Shown here in pieces: positions 1 through 10,925 of a DNA stretch of 64,000 nt (positions are counted from its first letter, which is position 1; every line of letters begins with the position of its first letter). Location of the stretch: the NCBI RefSeq assembly GCF_964656455.1, contig NC_135724.1:14770919-14834918 (forward strand), given 5' to 3'. This DNA comes from Halichoerus grypus (lineage: Eukaryota > Chordata > Mammalia > Carnivora > Phocidae). The translations under genes were made by a program, and so were the position numbers. The notes beneath the pieces were generated by a model. That model did not search any database and was not told the origin of the DNA. It saw nothing but the letters and a program-made list of their open reading frames with translations.

Positions 1-32
1 TTGCTTAACCAACTGAGCCACCCAGGCGCCCC
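1..32 (-). mobile_element. CAN-SINE head, cut by window edge
   Basis: The first 32 bases are the reverse complement of the conserved tRNA-derived head of the carnivore CAN-SINE (GAGCCACCCAGGCGCCCC at its right end). The SINE is on the minus strand and its body and tail lie outside the window to the left. The head contains the RNA polymerase III A-box region in intact copies, but this fragment is not a tRNA gene. Confidence 0.9.
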
Positions 33-67
33 TAAAAAACTGTTTTTTAAAAAAATTTGATTTTGCT

Positions 68-111
68 GTTATTTTTATTGGCTAGAGGTAGTTATTTTTA
101 TTGGCTAGAGG
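68..111. repeat. 21-bp tandem duplication
   Basis: A 21-bp unit beginning GTTATTTTTATTGG and ending GCTAGAGG occurs at 68-88 and again at 91-111, identical, with a 2-bp spacer. This is a local slippage or replication duplication with no known function. Confidence 0.85.
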
Positions 112-144
112 CATGTGGTCCCATCTTCTGATAGTATTTGCAGT

Positions 145-525
145 TACCATTTATTGTGTGTTTCCTATGTGTTAGGGAAGGTGCACAGTGCTTTATATAG
201 ATAATCAAATATAATTCCTTCGAGGTTGGCATTATTACTCTCACTTTTCAAATGAGTGAACTTGCTCAGAGAGCTGAAGTAACTTGTTCAGGAATATAAG
301 TAACTAGCTCAGAAACAGTCAGGAACAGTGATCTAAAGCCAACCAGACTCCAAGGTCTGTTGGTTAAACCCCCAACCAGTGCTCCAGGAGCTAATGGTCA
401 GATGGGGAGAGTGACACCCACAACAACAGAAAGCGGGGTAGGTTATGATCCTGGGACAGCAGCCGCCGTACTCGGGCTGTCTGGTTCCAGAGATAATGCA
501 CTTAACCATTATACAGTACTGCTAT
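145..525 (-). repeat. MIR fragments (ancient tRNA-SINE), minus strand
   Basis: Bases 145-365 follow the reverse complement of MIR: a TTTATTGTGTGTTTCCTATGTG stretch, then the ATTATTACTCTCAC...GAGTGAACTTGC core. A second piece at about 480-525 (AATGCACTTAACCATTATAC) matches the reverse of the MIR head. Both are strongly diverged, as expected for a family older than placental mammals. The two pieces could be one interrupted copy or two copies. In no part is there an open reading frame of interest. Confidence 0.65.
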
Positions 526-1736
526 GTTGTGTCTCCTGAGATTTGTTAAGGAGTTTGCATTTCACATCACAGATAAAGTGGAATTACTGACAATTATGTG
601 GTGTTCTCCCACCCTCCAACCCCCCATTCCCCCATCCCCAGTGCCGCCAAACTGGGTGAGTTCATCTAAGCAACAAGATGCTTCCCAGTAGTTAAGAAAA
701 GGGTGGGAGCTGTGTTCATATGCTGAAGAGTCCCATTCCTTCTTCATGGGCACATAGGAAGAGTACATTTCCCAGTCTCCCTGCTGTTAGCTTGGGGTCT
801 CATGACAGGGTTCTGGTTGATTAAAGGCAGTTGGAAGTAATCTCCATCATTTTCATGACTTAACTATAAAACATTCTGAAAGACCCACCACATTTTCTGC
901 GAGCTCTCCTCCTTGGCTGACTTCGAGCAAAGATTTCTGCCCCCTAGGTGAAGCAGACCCAAGAGATGGAATCTATACATTTCTGAGTCATTTCTTGGAG
1001 GAAAAGCACTCAGAAGGACTACGTGATAGGCAGTTGAACTGTGATGTGAGCGAGACCTAGACTACCAGCATGTGAAAACTCTGACAGCATGTGTTTTTGT
1101 TCTAGCAGCTAGCAGGTGTTACCCTAAGTCCTGCTGATAGTAAACGTTGCATCCTTTCTCTTGCCAGCACACAAGGAGTTCAGTCATCTGCTTATGGTTC
1201 CTTTTGACTGAGGAAGGGCTCCTGCTTAGACTTACCCTCCATTTGCATAATGCCTTGACACATCAACTGTAGACCCTGGGAGTCTAGTCCTAGAACCAAG
1301 GGGATCATTGAAGGGAATTCAGTCTTGTCAGAAAGTTAGGGGTCCTGCTGGAAGAAATGGAAGTTTTGGAGACCAGCAATAATTTCATGCTAGAAATGTA
1401 AAGAAAAATGACAAGGGCTAGAACATAAAGCCAGAAGAATAGAGAGAAAACCCTAGATTCTTTCGGTATTTCTTAAGACTAGGCAGCAATAGACATCACC
1501 AAACACCATGAAATGCAGTGGCCACCTAAAGCACTGTGGCAGGTGGAACACTGTATCATACTGGCAGGACCAATGGCACGGGCCCTGGAATCCAGTTTCA
1601 GGTTAGGCAGCTACTGTGTGGCCAATGGGAGTCACTTCTTCCCAGTGGATTCAAACAGTATTCCGGGATTCCTTAATGCCTGTGTCGATCTAAATGTGAC
1701 AAATACATTAATAGGTTTTATTGGTTGAAACATCAC
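526..1736. other. No gene seen; weakly repeat-like sequence
   Basis: No recognisable exon or RNA gene. The stretch 760-1060, with GGGTCTCATGACAGGGTTCTGG and later GAACTGTGATGTGAGCGAGA, has the feel of an old interspersed repeat I cannot name. The rest looks unique. Confidence 0.4.
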
Positions 1737-2146
1737 TGTTATGGCTCAAATGTATGTATCTGCTTTGAATTCATACGTTGAAGCCGTAACCCTCCCAGGG
1801 TGACTGTATTTGGAATAAGGAAGTGATTAAGGTTAAATGAGGTCACAGGGTGGGGCCCTGATCCAATAGGACTAATGCTCTTACAAGAAGAGACAACAGC
1901 GTGCACTTGCGAACGCACTGTCTCTCTCTCTGTCCCCCAACCTCGCATGTACAATGAAGAGATCAGATGAGCACACGGTGAGAAAGTGGCCATCTCAGTC
2001 CCAGGGGAGAGTTCTCCCTAAACACCAACTCTGCCGGCAGCTTGATGTTATACTTCCAGCCTCCAGAACTGTGAGAAAATAAATTTCTGTTGTTTTAGGC
2101 ACCCCGTCTGTGCTGTTTTGTCTTGGAACCCCTATAGACTAAAACA
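1737..2146 (+). mobile_element. MaLR LTR (MLT1/MST type), plus strand
   Basis: About 410 bp begins TGTTATGG and ends ACTAAAACA, the TG...CA ends of an LTR. The internal order matches the mammalian MaLR group: an AATTCATACGTTGAAGCC block, a GGTCACAGGGTGGGGCCC block, CTCCAGAACTGTGAGA and a polyadenylation signal AATAAA at 2078-2083. No internal region or second LTR is present, so it is a solo LTR. The flanks (CATCAC before, CCACCT after) give only a weak target-site match. It predates the carnivore SINEs by its divergence. The exact subfamily is uncertain. Confidence 0.85.
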
Positions 2147-3374
2147 CCACCTTTGGTTGTGATTCTCTAGTCATTCATTTAAATCTTCAGCTGTTGTTAG
2201 TTTATGGAGATATGTGCCAAATTACATTGTGGCAAGCTACAGTTGTGAGATTGATCAAAACATCCAATTTTAATACTGTTTTCTCTTTCTTTTCTTTTAT
2301 CATATGTACTTGGCAATTTAGGAATCTTATATAGTACTCTGGCCTAATTCGGGATGTTGCTGCGTTTGATTTTTAGGCTTGGTTTGGAGAGATATGGCTT
2401 GAATGAACATGTTCTAATTCCCAGTGCAGGGCCTCTAAATGCTGAATCTGTAGATATCCATGGAAAAATAATTGCTATTGTACTGTGTAGGAATGAATTT
2501 CTAAGACGTGTATGCTAACAACAGTGAAAAGGGTATACTTCTTTACACGGCAAAAACAGAATGGAGTCATTATGGAATCTGTAGGAAATATTCATTAAGA
2601 ACTTAAATTCCCTCTAAATTAGCCTATTTCCTGGATAGCTCATATTCATGCAGCTCAACCTGGGAAGACATATTCAGAGAATGACAGTATTTTAGGTTCG
2701 ACTTGCAAATGAGTACTTCAAACTGCTAACAGTTAATGAACTTCTCTAGGTTTCCCTGGGAAAGTACCCATCTCTAGGACCTAATTCCACCCGTTTGTTT
2801 TGGATTTGGGCTGGATTTGCTAGGAGGCAGATGGAGAAAGTCAAACAGAAGATTTTTTAGCAGGTAGGGCACAGAAAACAGATTTGCCAAAATACCACCT
2901 GGTGCCTGGAATTCAGAGATGGAGACATGGTTAGTTGTTCTGGTAATTCCTGTGTTTCTCGCAGCCACTCCTAAAGAGTATACATTTCAACTCCTACCAT
3001 CTTCAACCTTTAAAGCACAGCCCACGTGCACTTTAAAATTAATTTACTTTCCCCAGTATATCACAAAGCTACGCCTAGATTCCAAGGAGCGAACAAAATG
3101 TAATTATTCATATTTTAAAAAGCTGAAAACTTTCCCCCTTTTCCGCACAGTGATGCTTTACAGTTCCCTCCCAACACCCTTCCTAACTTCCCGTGTTCTT
3201 TTCTTAGCTCTGGTTGTGCTCTTGTGCCCCTCTCCTTCCACTTTTGCAGCTCCTTTCCTGAAACCGCAGTGACGATATGGAGTTCCCATCTTTCTGTGGT
3301 TGCATAGGTCAGACAACCACCTGACAGGAGGGCAGCCTTAGAACAGCCCCAGCATGGAGCTGACGCAGGGGAAT
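2147..3374. other. No feature recognised
   Basis: Unique-looking, moderately AT-rich DNA. Short open frames at 2774-2968 (minus) and 2919-3272 (plus) have no recognisable motif, no splice context and overlap each other, so I read them as chance. Confidence 0.5.
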
Positions 3375-3425
3375 GTTTCAGGGGTAAAGCACCAAACCAT
3401 TGGAGTTTCAGGGGTAAAGCACCAA
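3375..3425. repeat. 22-bp direct repeat, period 29
   Basis: A 22-bp unit starting GTTTCAGGGGTAAAGC occurs at 3375-3396 and 3404-3425 without mismatch, separated by 7 bp. It is a local duplication. Confidence 0.85.
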
Positions 3426-6400
3426 ATCAAAGCACCCACCATTCAGAATGGGGAACTCTGTGCCATAGAAAAGGAGCACATCCCCTCTCTGCCTTGAAGA
3501 AGTTATGATGCCATTGAGAAAATACACCCCTGAGCCAATGACCATCACTGGTAGAAACACCATCAAACATGGTGCCCAAATGTAGGTTAGTACAGGGAGA
3601 ACAACAGAAGCTTGCGGGTGGGCAGAGAAATCGATGGCTAATTGTTTGAGGTTTCATCTAGGAAGAGATGTTTTGAGTCATCTTTTGGGGAAAAGGATCA
3701 GAGATGGTCCCAGAGAAATGTGATTTCCTCAAGAAGTGGGAGTGACAGGAGCAAGACTGTGGTAGAAACAGTTCCTAAGAGTGGACGAGTAAGGAAAGTG
3801 ACTTAATTGGCAGGGGAAAGTCCGTACTTCCATTTAAAAGCATTTGTTGAGATCTAAAATGTCCCAAGTAGACCAAAATAGTATGAAATCAATTGCAGCC
3901 AGGAGAAGGGTGGTTGGCAGATGGTGCTGAAAACATGAAATAGCACATGTGAAACTAATTTGCAAAGACAAGGCTCTATTCATTCACCCAGCAGGTAATC
4001 TTTATTGCTCTAGTCATTGGCTAATGAAACTATAGGGTTCTTTAAATGAATGGAACACTGGAGGTAGAACAATTGAGAATAACTGGTCCAAAACACATCA
4101 TGAATTTTAAGAAAACAAAGCAACATGTCCATCTGAAAAGGAAGAAGAGTGTTGTCTATGAATTTCTCGAAGTCTCTAAAGAGCTACATAGGGAGTTCCC
4201 TCTCCTAAATTATATTGAGAAAACTCTAGATGATCCTGGAGGGAGGCCATATGAGAAGAGGGTTGAGAACAGATAAGACACAGTGTGTCTGCTCCAAGGA
4301 AAATCATTATTTCAAGTGTATTGACAGCATCTCATCTCCTTAATTATAGCTTTGTTGACAGCTATTCACTTTGCATGCATAGAATCCTTTTGAAACAATT
4401 CATATTTCAACTTGCATGGAAACCAGGGAATTGTTTAAGAGAGGTGGCACTTTGTTTTTGTGTATCTGATAGTGGTAAACAGTTTGGGATGTGAGGTCTG
4501 GAGTTGTGTTACTGGGGCAGAAACTTCCTACGTTAACCTTCTCAGCACCTCCCCCCATTCCTTGCCGTCTGACTCATACATTCATATAGTCACAGGAGCT
4601 ATAAGGGAACAGAGAGCAAGAGCAGGAACACAACCAATGGCCCATCGGGTTACCTGGCATACCCAGCAGAAAGTAAGCCCGGCACTCATCTGGGGTGTAT
4701 GTCCACTGGCACCCCAGGACAAGTAGGGAGGAGCTGAGTTAAGAAAGGAGGAGGAACATGAGAAGTTTTCAGGCGTGGGCATCTGGACTTCACTTATGAG
4801 ACTTGTCTTTCTAAAAACTGAATTGCTAGATAGCAGAGCATACTTGTATTCAAGTCAAAGGCCCCAAACACTTCCCTAGTCAACTGTAAATGATTTCGGA
4901 CCATTTACAATCTCACATAATCCTGACTTCTGTTCTCTCAACTAGTGTAGATAATGATCATTGAATTAAACTATGCAATTAACCTCCTATCTACCTAGAT
5001 TCCCCTTTTTGGCCAACCCTCAAAGAAAAATGTGTGTGTCAAACTTGCATTTTATTTTTAGTATTTTTGTGTTCCTTGAAAAATTCTACTTACACTCATA
5101 AATAAAGAATACTTGTCAGAAGCTACGCTTTTCAATTTTTTAAAAAACAATTTTTTTCTGGGCTCCTTCCATAAATTGTTTATTGTTCAATATGGCTGTG
5201 ACTTTTCAGTGCAGTTACTTATTTTTGATGCCTTCAATTTGGTTTAAATATTTCTTTTTCCCAGCACCAAATGTATGAAAGTTTCTTTTTATCTCAAAAT
5301 GCAAGAGTTCTCTTTGGTATCTTCCAGAGGACATTAATAATGGTGGGGTTGGGTGGGAAAGAGAAGGTAGCAGATCCCTTTAACTTAAAGGCTGCATATC
5401 ATAATGAAACTCCTAATAATGAAACATTTCCTCTCTACCCTTATGATAAATAAGGCCATGCCTTAGTGGTCACTCCTTTTCTCCTCTCTACATCACTAAC
5501 TCCTACCCCAGTTACTCAGATCCCTTAGCCAGTGACTTCTAAAGGTGTCATGACTAAAGGGCAATGACCTTCTTAGAACTATGAATGAGGGTGGAGATTG
5601 ATGCCATATGGCTTTTGACACATATTGACTCAAGAAGCTGGGAAGTCTGGGGTCAAGGTACTAGCAGCAGCTCTTGCCTGGTACGTTCCTCAGTGTTCAC
5701 AGGACATTTCTCTCTCAGGCCAATTCCTGGTTTATTCTGTCTGAATCCCCTGAATAACCTGTCGGATCCTACATTCTGGGCAGCTCATGTGTGATTGGGG
5801 ATGTGCCTTCATGGTTTGGTTTCATACTCTGTGCTCCACACTGCTTTGAGTTGTAGAGATATTTCCTGTGACTCATGTTTATTTAGGAGACATCTTCGTT
5901 CTTGATTTAGAATACTTCCCACCACGAAGTACATTGAGAACACTCTTTTTATAAAGGTTTCCCCCTATGGAATAAGATAAAAACCCAGGGGGATATCTGT
6001 GAATAAAGCATCAGTGCGCTAACTAATCTCTGTTCCACTTCACAAAGTCTTAAAAACATTCTTCAAGCCACAGTGTGACATGGCAGAATGGTACCCTGAT
6101 GAGTGACTGTTACAGTAAGAGGCTCAGCAAGGCAGTTCTTTTAGACATGTGCTGGGTGGCCCGGGAACATACATTTCATTAGCAACAGATGACCGCTGTC
6201 ATCGACAGAGCCACGGGGCCTAGCGAAGCCTTCTGCCTTCTGACAGAAGTGCCACCTGCAGAGAGCTGCATCGGATGCCACCTTCAGTCTTATGATAAGT
6301 GCTCGGGCCCCTTCCTACAACTGCCTTTATGCTTTGCAAAAATGATAAACCTAGAATTATGGTCTTCATTGCCTGTTGAAATGCATGTAAACACCAGGGC

Positions 6401-7236
6401 AGCAATAAGTTTAGAAAGAGAATGCTGAACCGTGTTTGAAGTCTTGGACTGATTCTTGTATGGAGTGGTGGACATGAAGCAGCACTTCCTGAGAATAGGA
6501 TGTGGCCAGATGGAATTTGCAAAGTTGAAGTTATTTTCAGGAAATCAGAGTCACAAATAGGCTGAATCTGGTGCTGTCCGGCAGAAGAGTTTAGAGCTTC
6601 TCAGCATCTTTTTGGCAGTGAAATAAGAAAGGCATAGAAAGTAGTTTTAAAAATTGGTTTGGTTTTACAGAATAGCCAATAAGATAATCATAAAATAGAA
6701 GATAATCTAACAAGATAATTAGGATCAGAAGAGAACACAATCTCTAATGATATAACTGTCTAAAAAACTTGACCGTGAGAATTTCCTGAATTGGTGGAAA
6801 TCAAAGTTATCAATCTTGTTTTCATACTAGTACTTTTAGCCTGGAGGCCTGGGTTCTAATTCTTTAATATACAGAATGGTATCTAAAGTGCTATTACCAA
6901 GTCTTTCTTCTATAGACATTAAAAAAAAAAAAAAACAAAACCTAAAAACCCTGTTTTGCTCATTTACTTAAAGTCAACTCATAGCAGTTTGCACTATTTG
7001 AAGGGGGCAATATCATGGATGATAGAAAATAGCAAATAATTTTTTAAATGTTGTATTTGAGTCTTTGGAAAATGTTTTAGGTATTTGCATTTAAATAGCC
7101 ATATGTCTCAAACTCTAGAAATTGCCAGCATTTCAAACAAAATAGTGTATCCTTGCTGAAAGGGTGAAGTGGTATGCTATATATTTATAAAACAGACTTT
7201 GTAACTCTAGACTGACTCAGTTTCACATAGTAAGGC
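3426..7236. other. Unique intergenic or intronic DNA, no gene seen
   Basis: Nearly 4 kb with no recognisable repeat or exon. It is AT-rich from about 4800 to 5450 and 6600 to 7200. An A15 run lies at 6921-6935. The 76-codon frame at 4046-4276 and the frames at 6189-6522 show no known domain, hydrophobic signal or flanking splice sites. Some segments (for example 4300-4440) look like conserved non-coding DNA, but that needs an alignment. Confidence 0.45.
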
Positions 7237-7340
7237 TAGAATTAGTAGCTGTTTAATCTTGGATAAGTTATTTAACTTCTCTGTGACTCAGTTTCTTCAG
7301 TTATGAAGTGGTGATGAAATCAGTTCTTGCTTTATGGGGT
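7237..7340 (+). repeat. MIR fragment, plus strand
   Basis: The sequence follows the MIR core: GTTTAATCTTGGATAAGTTA, then TTAACTTCTCTGTGACTCAG and TTTCTTCAG. It is a diverged fragment of the ancient tRNA-derived SINE. Confidence 0.75.
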
Positions 7341-7564
7341 TCCTATCAGGAATAGATGGGACAAGATGGGGGATACACTTTGTACAAGGCTTGGCATCTT
7401 ATTCTATGATGATACATGGTAAGATTCTCTCTCCTGCTTATTATATTTTATTTACTCCTATAACTCTAGATATGTGGGTTAGAGAAAACATAGATCTTTG
7501 TTTTATTAACAGAATTACACAGAGTAGTTTACAAGGTCAAAGTAGCCTATAAGAAAGAGTTCCT

Positions 7565-7770
7565 GGGGCACCTGGGTAGCACAGTCGGCTAAACGTCTGA
7601 CTCTTGGTTTTGGCTTGTGTCATGATCTCAGGGTCATGAGACTGAGCCCCATGTTTGGGCACTGTGCCCAGCCCAGAGTCTGCCTGGGATTCTCTCTCGC
7701 CCTCTCTCTCCCTCTGCCTCTCCCCCTGCACTTGTGCACACTGTCTCTCTCTCAAAACAAATAAACAAAT
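7565..7770 (+). mobile_element. CAN-SINE, plus strand, with target-site duplication
   Basis: Head GGGGCACCTGGGTAGCACAG, a body with TCATGATCTCAGGGTCATGAGA, a pyrimidine-rich stretch and a (CAAATAAA)n tail. It is flanked by a perfect 11-bp target-site duplication AAAGAGTTCCT at 7554-7564 and 7771-7781, which fixes both ends. The head has A-box-like and B-box-like promoter remnants from its tRNA ancestor. It is non-autonomous and depends on L1 proteins for mobility. Confidence 0.95.
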
Positions 7771-7784
7771 AAAGAGTTCCTATA

Positions 7785-8245
7785 CACCGAGAACTAGAAA
7801 GTACCCTGGAGAATGTCTGGTACATTCTCCCATCTGTTTGGGCTCAGACTCCCATAGACCAGTCATCTGCATCTTTCTCCTCTGATGACTGAGGGCTCAC
7901 TACTCCCCAGGGGAGCCCGTTCCAGTGTAGGACAATTCGTCATTAGGAAACTTGTCATTATGCTGGGATAAAATTTGCTTCTCTGTAGTTTCCATTCAGG
8001 GGCCCTGGCTCAGTTGTCCATGGCGATTCAGAATAAATTTAATTTCTATTTTACATGAAGATATTCCAGATACTTGAAGATGACTATTATGTCTTTTCTA
8101 TGTCTGGTCTTTTCTGTGTCGGGTCTGCCAGTTTGCAGACCTTCAACCATTTCTCTCATCTCAAAGGCATGTCTGTGAGCCCTTCATAGGCCAGTGGATA
8201 TATTCTACAGACGGGACTCAGGCAGAGTGTGATGAGTGGAACAGA
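7785..8245 (+). repeat. CR1/L3-type LINE 3' fragment
   Basis: The block GAGGGCTCACTACTCCCC... through GTTCCAGTGTAGGACAATTCG, then TTGAAGATGACTATTATGTC and CCTTCAACCATTTCTC follows, with gaps, the order of the 3' region of the ancient CR1/L3 LINE family of mammals. It is heavily diverged with no reading frame left. Another piece of the same kind lies at 50925-51120. Confidence 0.6.
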
Positions 8246-8640
8246 ATGGGACAGCTCGGGTGCACCCTGACCAAGACAAAGCAAAGCCAGGGAAGAGTTG
8301 TTATCAAGAAGTCTGGGTTTGAGGGCTGGCTCTGCCCTTCCTTAGCCGACAGAGGCTGTGGGCATGCCACTCAACCTTCACATGGTCTGTTGTCCTCTCA
8401 GGCATTTGTTCATGTGAAAATTCATCTTCTTAGATCTAGCCCATCTTACCAACCTTTTTGATCCCATTTCTTCATTGAACATGTTATCTTTCCCTTCTGG
8501 CTTCATTAAATTTATAAATATGATCGGCCTACTGTCATGTGCACATCCATGCCACTGATTAAAGTAAAATGTAAAACATGCCAAGTCCAACAGAGGCCTA
8601 CAATAGAGCATTTGAAACCTATACCAGGTTATCCATAATT
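8246..8640. other. Little recognisable; possible MIR scrap
   Basis: Around 8310-8400 the text (GGGTTTGAGGGCTGGCTCTG, then GCATGCCACTCAACC) resembles the middle of a plus-strand MIR. The remainder looks unique. No coding evidence. The 147-codon minus-strand frame at 8378-8821 runs through this and the next repeat and has no recognisable domain. Confidence 0.4.
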
Positions 8641-8785
8641 TCATTCGTTTATTAGAGAAGTATTTATTAAGCACCGACTCTGGGCTAAGCGTGATGTTGT
8701 GTTCAGGGGATATAAAGATGAACAAGAGAGTTCCCATCGCTGTCCTCCTGAAACTGGAGTCTAGAGGGCAGTCTGTTAATTGGCA
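8641..8785 (-). repeat. L2 LINE 3' end, minus strand
   Basis: TATTTATTAAGCACCGACTC, then GGGGATATAAAGATGAACAA and GTCCTCCTGAAACTGGAGTC follow the reverse complement of the L2 3' end. It is an ancient non-LTR retrotransposon fragment. Confidence 0.75.
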
Positions 8786-9059
8786 TTTTTGGGCACTGTG
8801 GTTTAAAATTTTTTCAACCATTGTACCGGTCTTTGTTGGTACAAAGATAAAATCACAGCAATGTCTTGGGCACCCAGTTTAATAGCAAAAGATATTAATA
8901 ATATTTACTTAATAATATTTACAGAATAATTTTTTCTTTGAAAGTTCGTCTAGTATATTTTTAGAAGTCATGTGGCTAACATAACTATGTGAATTATCTA
9001 TATTATTATTTGGGAAATGAATGACATGCCCTTAAATTGAAAATGTGTGCTTTGATAAG

Positions 9060-9321
9060 CAGTGCATGGACGTTGAACTTTGCTCCTCTGGTGGCCGTTC
9101 TCTATTTGGGGGAATTTTATTCGCCAGGAGACATGTGACAATGTCCAGAGACATTTTTGGTGTGCATGGTCGGGAGGAAGGAAGCTACGGGCATCTGGCA
9201 GGTAGACATGCTGCTAAGTATCTTACAGTGTACAGGTCAGCTCCTTTCTTACCTGTCCAAGAAAGAATTAAGAATTATCTGGCCCCAAATGTCAGTGCGG
9301 AGGTTATAAAACCCTGCTCTA
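9060..9321 (+). mobile_element. MER5A-like hAT-Charlie DNA transposon remnant
   Basis: The order GGGGGAATTTTATTCGCCAG, GACAATGTCCAGAGACATTT, TGCTGCTAAGTATCTTACAG and AATTATCTGGCCCC is the MER5A non-autonomous hAT-Charlie pattern. The right end is interrupted by the CAN-SINE at 9322-9527, and the last bases of the element are duplicated as the SINE target site (9310-9321 and 9528-9540). It is non-coding and immobile. Confidence 0.8.
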
Positions 9322-9527
9322 GGGGAGGCCTCGGTGACTCAGTGCGTTAAGTGTCTGACTCTTAATTTCGGCTCAGGTCATGGTCTCAGGGTCATGAGAT
9401 CGAGGTCCGCGTTCAGCGGGGAGTCTGCTTGAGATTCTCTCCCACTCCCTCTGCCTCTCCCCACCCCATGCTCTCTCTCTCTCTCTTTCTAGAATAGATA
9501 AATAAATCTTTAAAAAACAAACAAAAC
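9322..9527 (+). mobile_element. CAN-SINE inserted in MER5A, plus strand
   Basis: Head GGGGAGGCCTCGGTGACTCAG (diverged), body GGTCATGGTCTCAGGGTCATG, (CT)n and a (AAACAAA) tail. A target-site duplication AACCCTGCTCTA is present at 9310-9321 and 9528-9539. The duplication continues GGGGAGGC on both sides, so the precise 5' base is ambiguous by a few positions. Confidence 0.92.
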
Positions 9528-9545
9528 AACCCTGCTCTAGGGGAG

Positions 9546-9762
9546 GCAGTGTAACTGCATGGTTAGAGCTGCAAACTGGAGAGTCCTAGGTTTGAAATCT
9601 GCCCTCAGTGACCACAACCTTGTACCTCAGGCTTCGCATATGCAAAATGAAGATGGTAGCAATGCTGCCTTCACCAAGAGGACTGATGAGGTCACGCATG
9701 GGAAGCACTTAGTGTAGTGTCTGGCACAGAGGCAGGGACTAAAATAAATGGTGGTTATTTTT
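9546..9762 (+). repeat. MIR, near full length, plus strand
   Basis: TGTAACTGCATGGTTAGAGC, TAGGTTTGAAATCTGCCC, CTCAGGCTTCGCATATGC, GATGAGGTCACGCATG and GTGTCTGGCACAGAGG occur in the MIR order. This is one of the longer MIR copies in the window. It directly follows the MER5A/SINE composite. Confidence 0.85.
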
Positions 9763-10889
9763 ATTGTTCTGTCTGCTTTCTCTCTGAATACTACGCACTT
9801 TAATTGACACAAGCGAACTACTGTATATATAGATGTATCCAAAGAAATGGATAACACTTCTATATCATGAAGAAATCTGCTGTTTTCCTGTGTTTAAAGA
9901 AACAACCCTCAGCAATTTGGTCTCCAAATGTTCACCAGCCCGTGAATCGGATGATAACCTCTGTGCTTAGCTGCCTGAAGTATTCCACCGATACGATGAA
10001 CTGCCAAATGGATTAATTTTTTAATGACTACTTGAGGATTTTATTTCCAAATGCCAGTATGCCTTCCATTTTTAGACAGACATAAATGTTCCCAGTGTTA
10101 TGGAGGTGAGAGCACAGACCTAGGGGTAAAGGTAGATAAAACTGTAACACTTCAAAACTACAATGTGAATGAAAATGTACTTTGATCGCTAGATACTTTT
10201 TGCTTTAAATACAGTTGGTAGTGGTATTAAGGATAGCACAAAAAGTGTTGTTTAATATTTATTTATAAGATAACTCCTTGGCAGTTCTTGCCAGTTTGTG
10301 CAATTTATGGGCACAGATTTAGATTCTTATTTAATATCCAAAAAAAGCTTATAAGACCCATGCTCTCCAGTGTGGCTGCTTTTTTCAGTGATGTGATGAT
10401 GGTGGGCCTTTGCAAAGTCATACTCCAGATGAGGCCTTGGACGCAGCGAATGGAGGGATTTGAAGAGAGAGATTGGAACTTGTGTTGTTTCTTGCATTAG
10501 AAAATGAAGACAAGGCAACCTTTGGGCCTGTGTGTGCGTGGCACAGAGATGGCTGTAATGTCCAGGTGGTTTTTCCCTGGCCTGAAAAGGTGGCAAGTAG
10601 GTGATACTGTGCACTCTACATGTCTGTTCAAAACATTTTCATGGAAAAAGACCTTAGATACAGAGATTTAAGTGTTTACTTCCATCTGTTCTGATACTTA
10701 TATCAGAGTGCTAATAATCTTTCAAATTAAAAAACATGTATTTGGTTGCCTTTCTAAATGAAAGTCCTTTAGCCAATTTCTAATTAAATTGCCAAATGAA
10801 ATTACTTCTATTGGTTTAAAAACACATATTGGGAAGTTCATTGATTATTCATGATGTGTACAAATTAACCACATATTAGGACTTGATAA
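9763..10889. other. Unique AT-rich DNA, no gene seen
   Basis: No recognisable repeat or exon. The overlapping frames at 10288-10614 on the two strands lack any domain. Sequence from 9890 onward has the even, repeat-free look of conserved non-coding DNA. Confidence 0.4.
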
Positions 10890-10925
10890 TTTTATAAAGT
10901 CAATGACTTTATTGACTTTATAAAA
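10890..10925. repeat. Perfect 14-bp inverted repeat (hairpin)
   Basis: The arm TTTTATAAAGTCAA at 10890-10903 is exactly complementary to TTGACTTTATAAAA at 10912-10925, with an 8-nt loop. In single-stranded DNA or RNA this would form a hairpin. It is AT-rich, so as DNA it could also extrude as a cruciform. No U-run or gene is next to it, so I do not call it a terminator. Confidence 0.95.

Noticed and set aside
4046..4276. A 76-codon frame with lysine-rich, protein-like text
   Set aside because: Single short frame without known family, splice sites, or promoter. Nothing distinguishes it from chance.
7565..7640. tRNA gene at the head of a CAN-SINE
   Set aside because: SINE heads derive from a tRNA and keep A/B-box resemblance, but they do not fold as a proper tRNA. 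The same applies to every CAN-SINE copy.
8378..8821. A 147-codon minus-strand open frame
   Set aside because: It runs through an L2 3' end and unique DNA, with no domain, start context or splice signals.
10890..10925. Transcription terminator call for the hairpin
   Set aside because: Intrinsic terminators are bacterial. There is no gene beside it and this is mammalian DNA.
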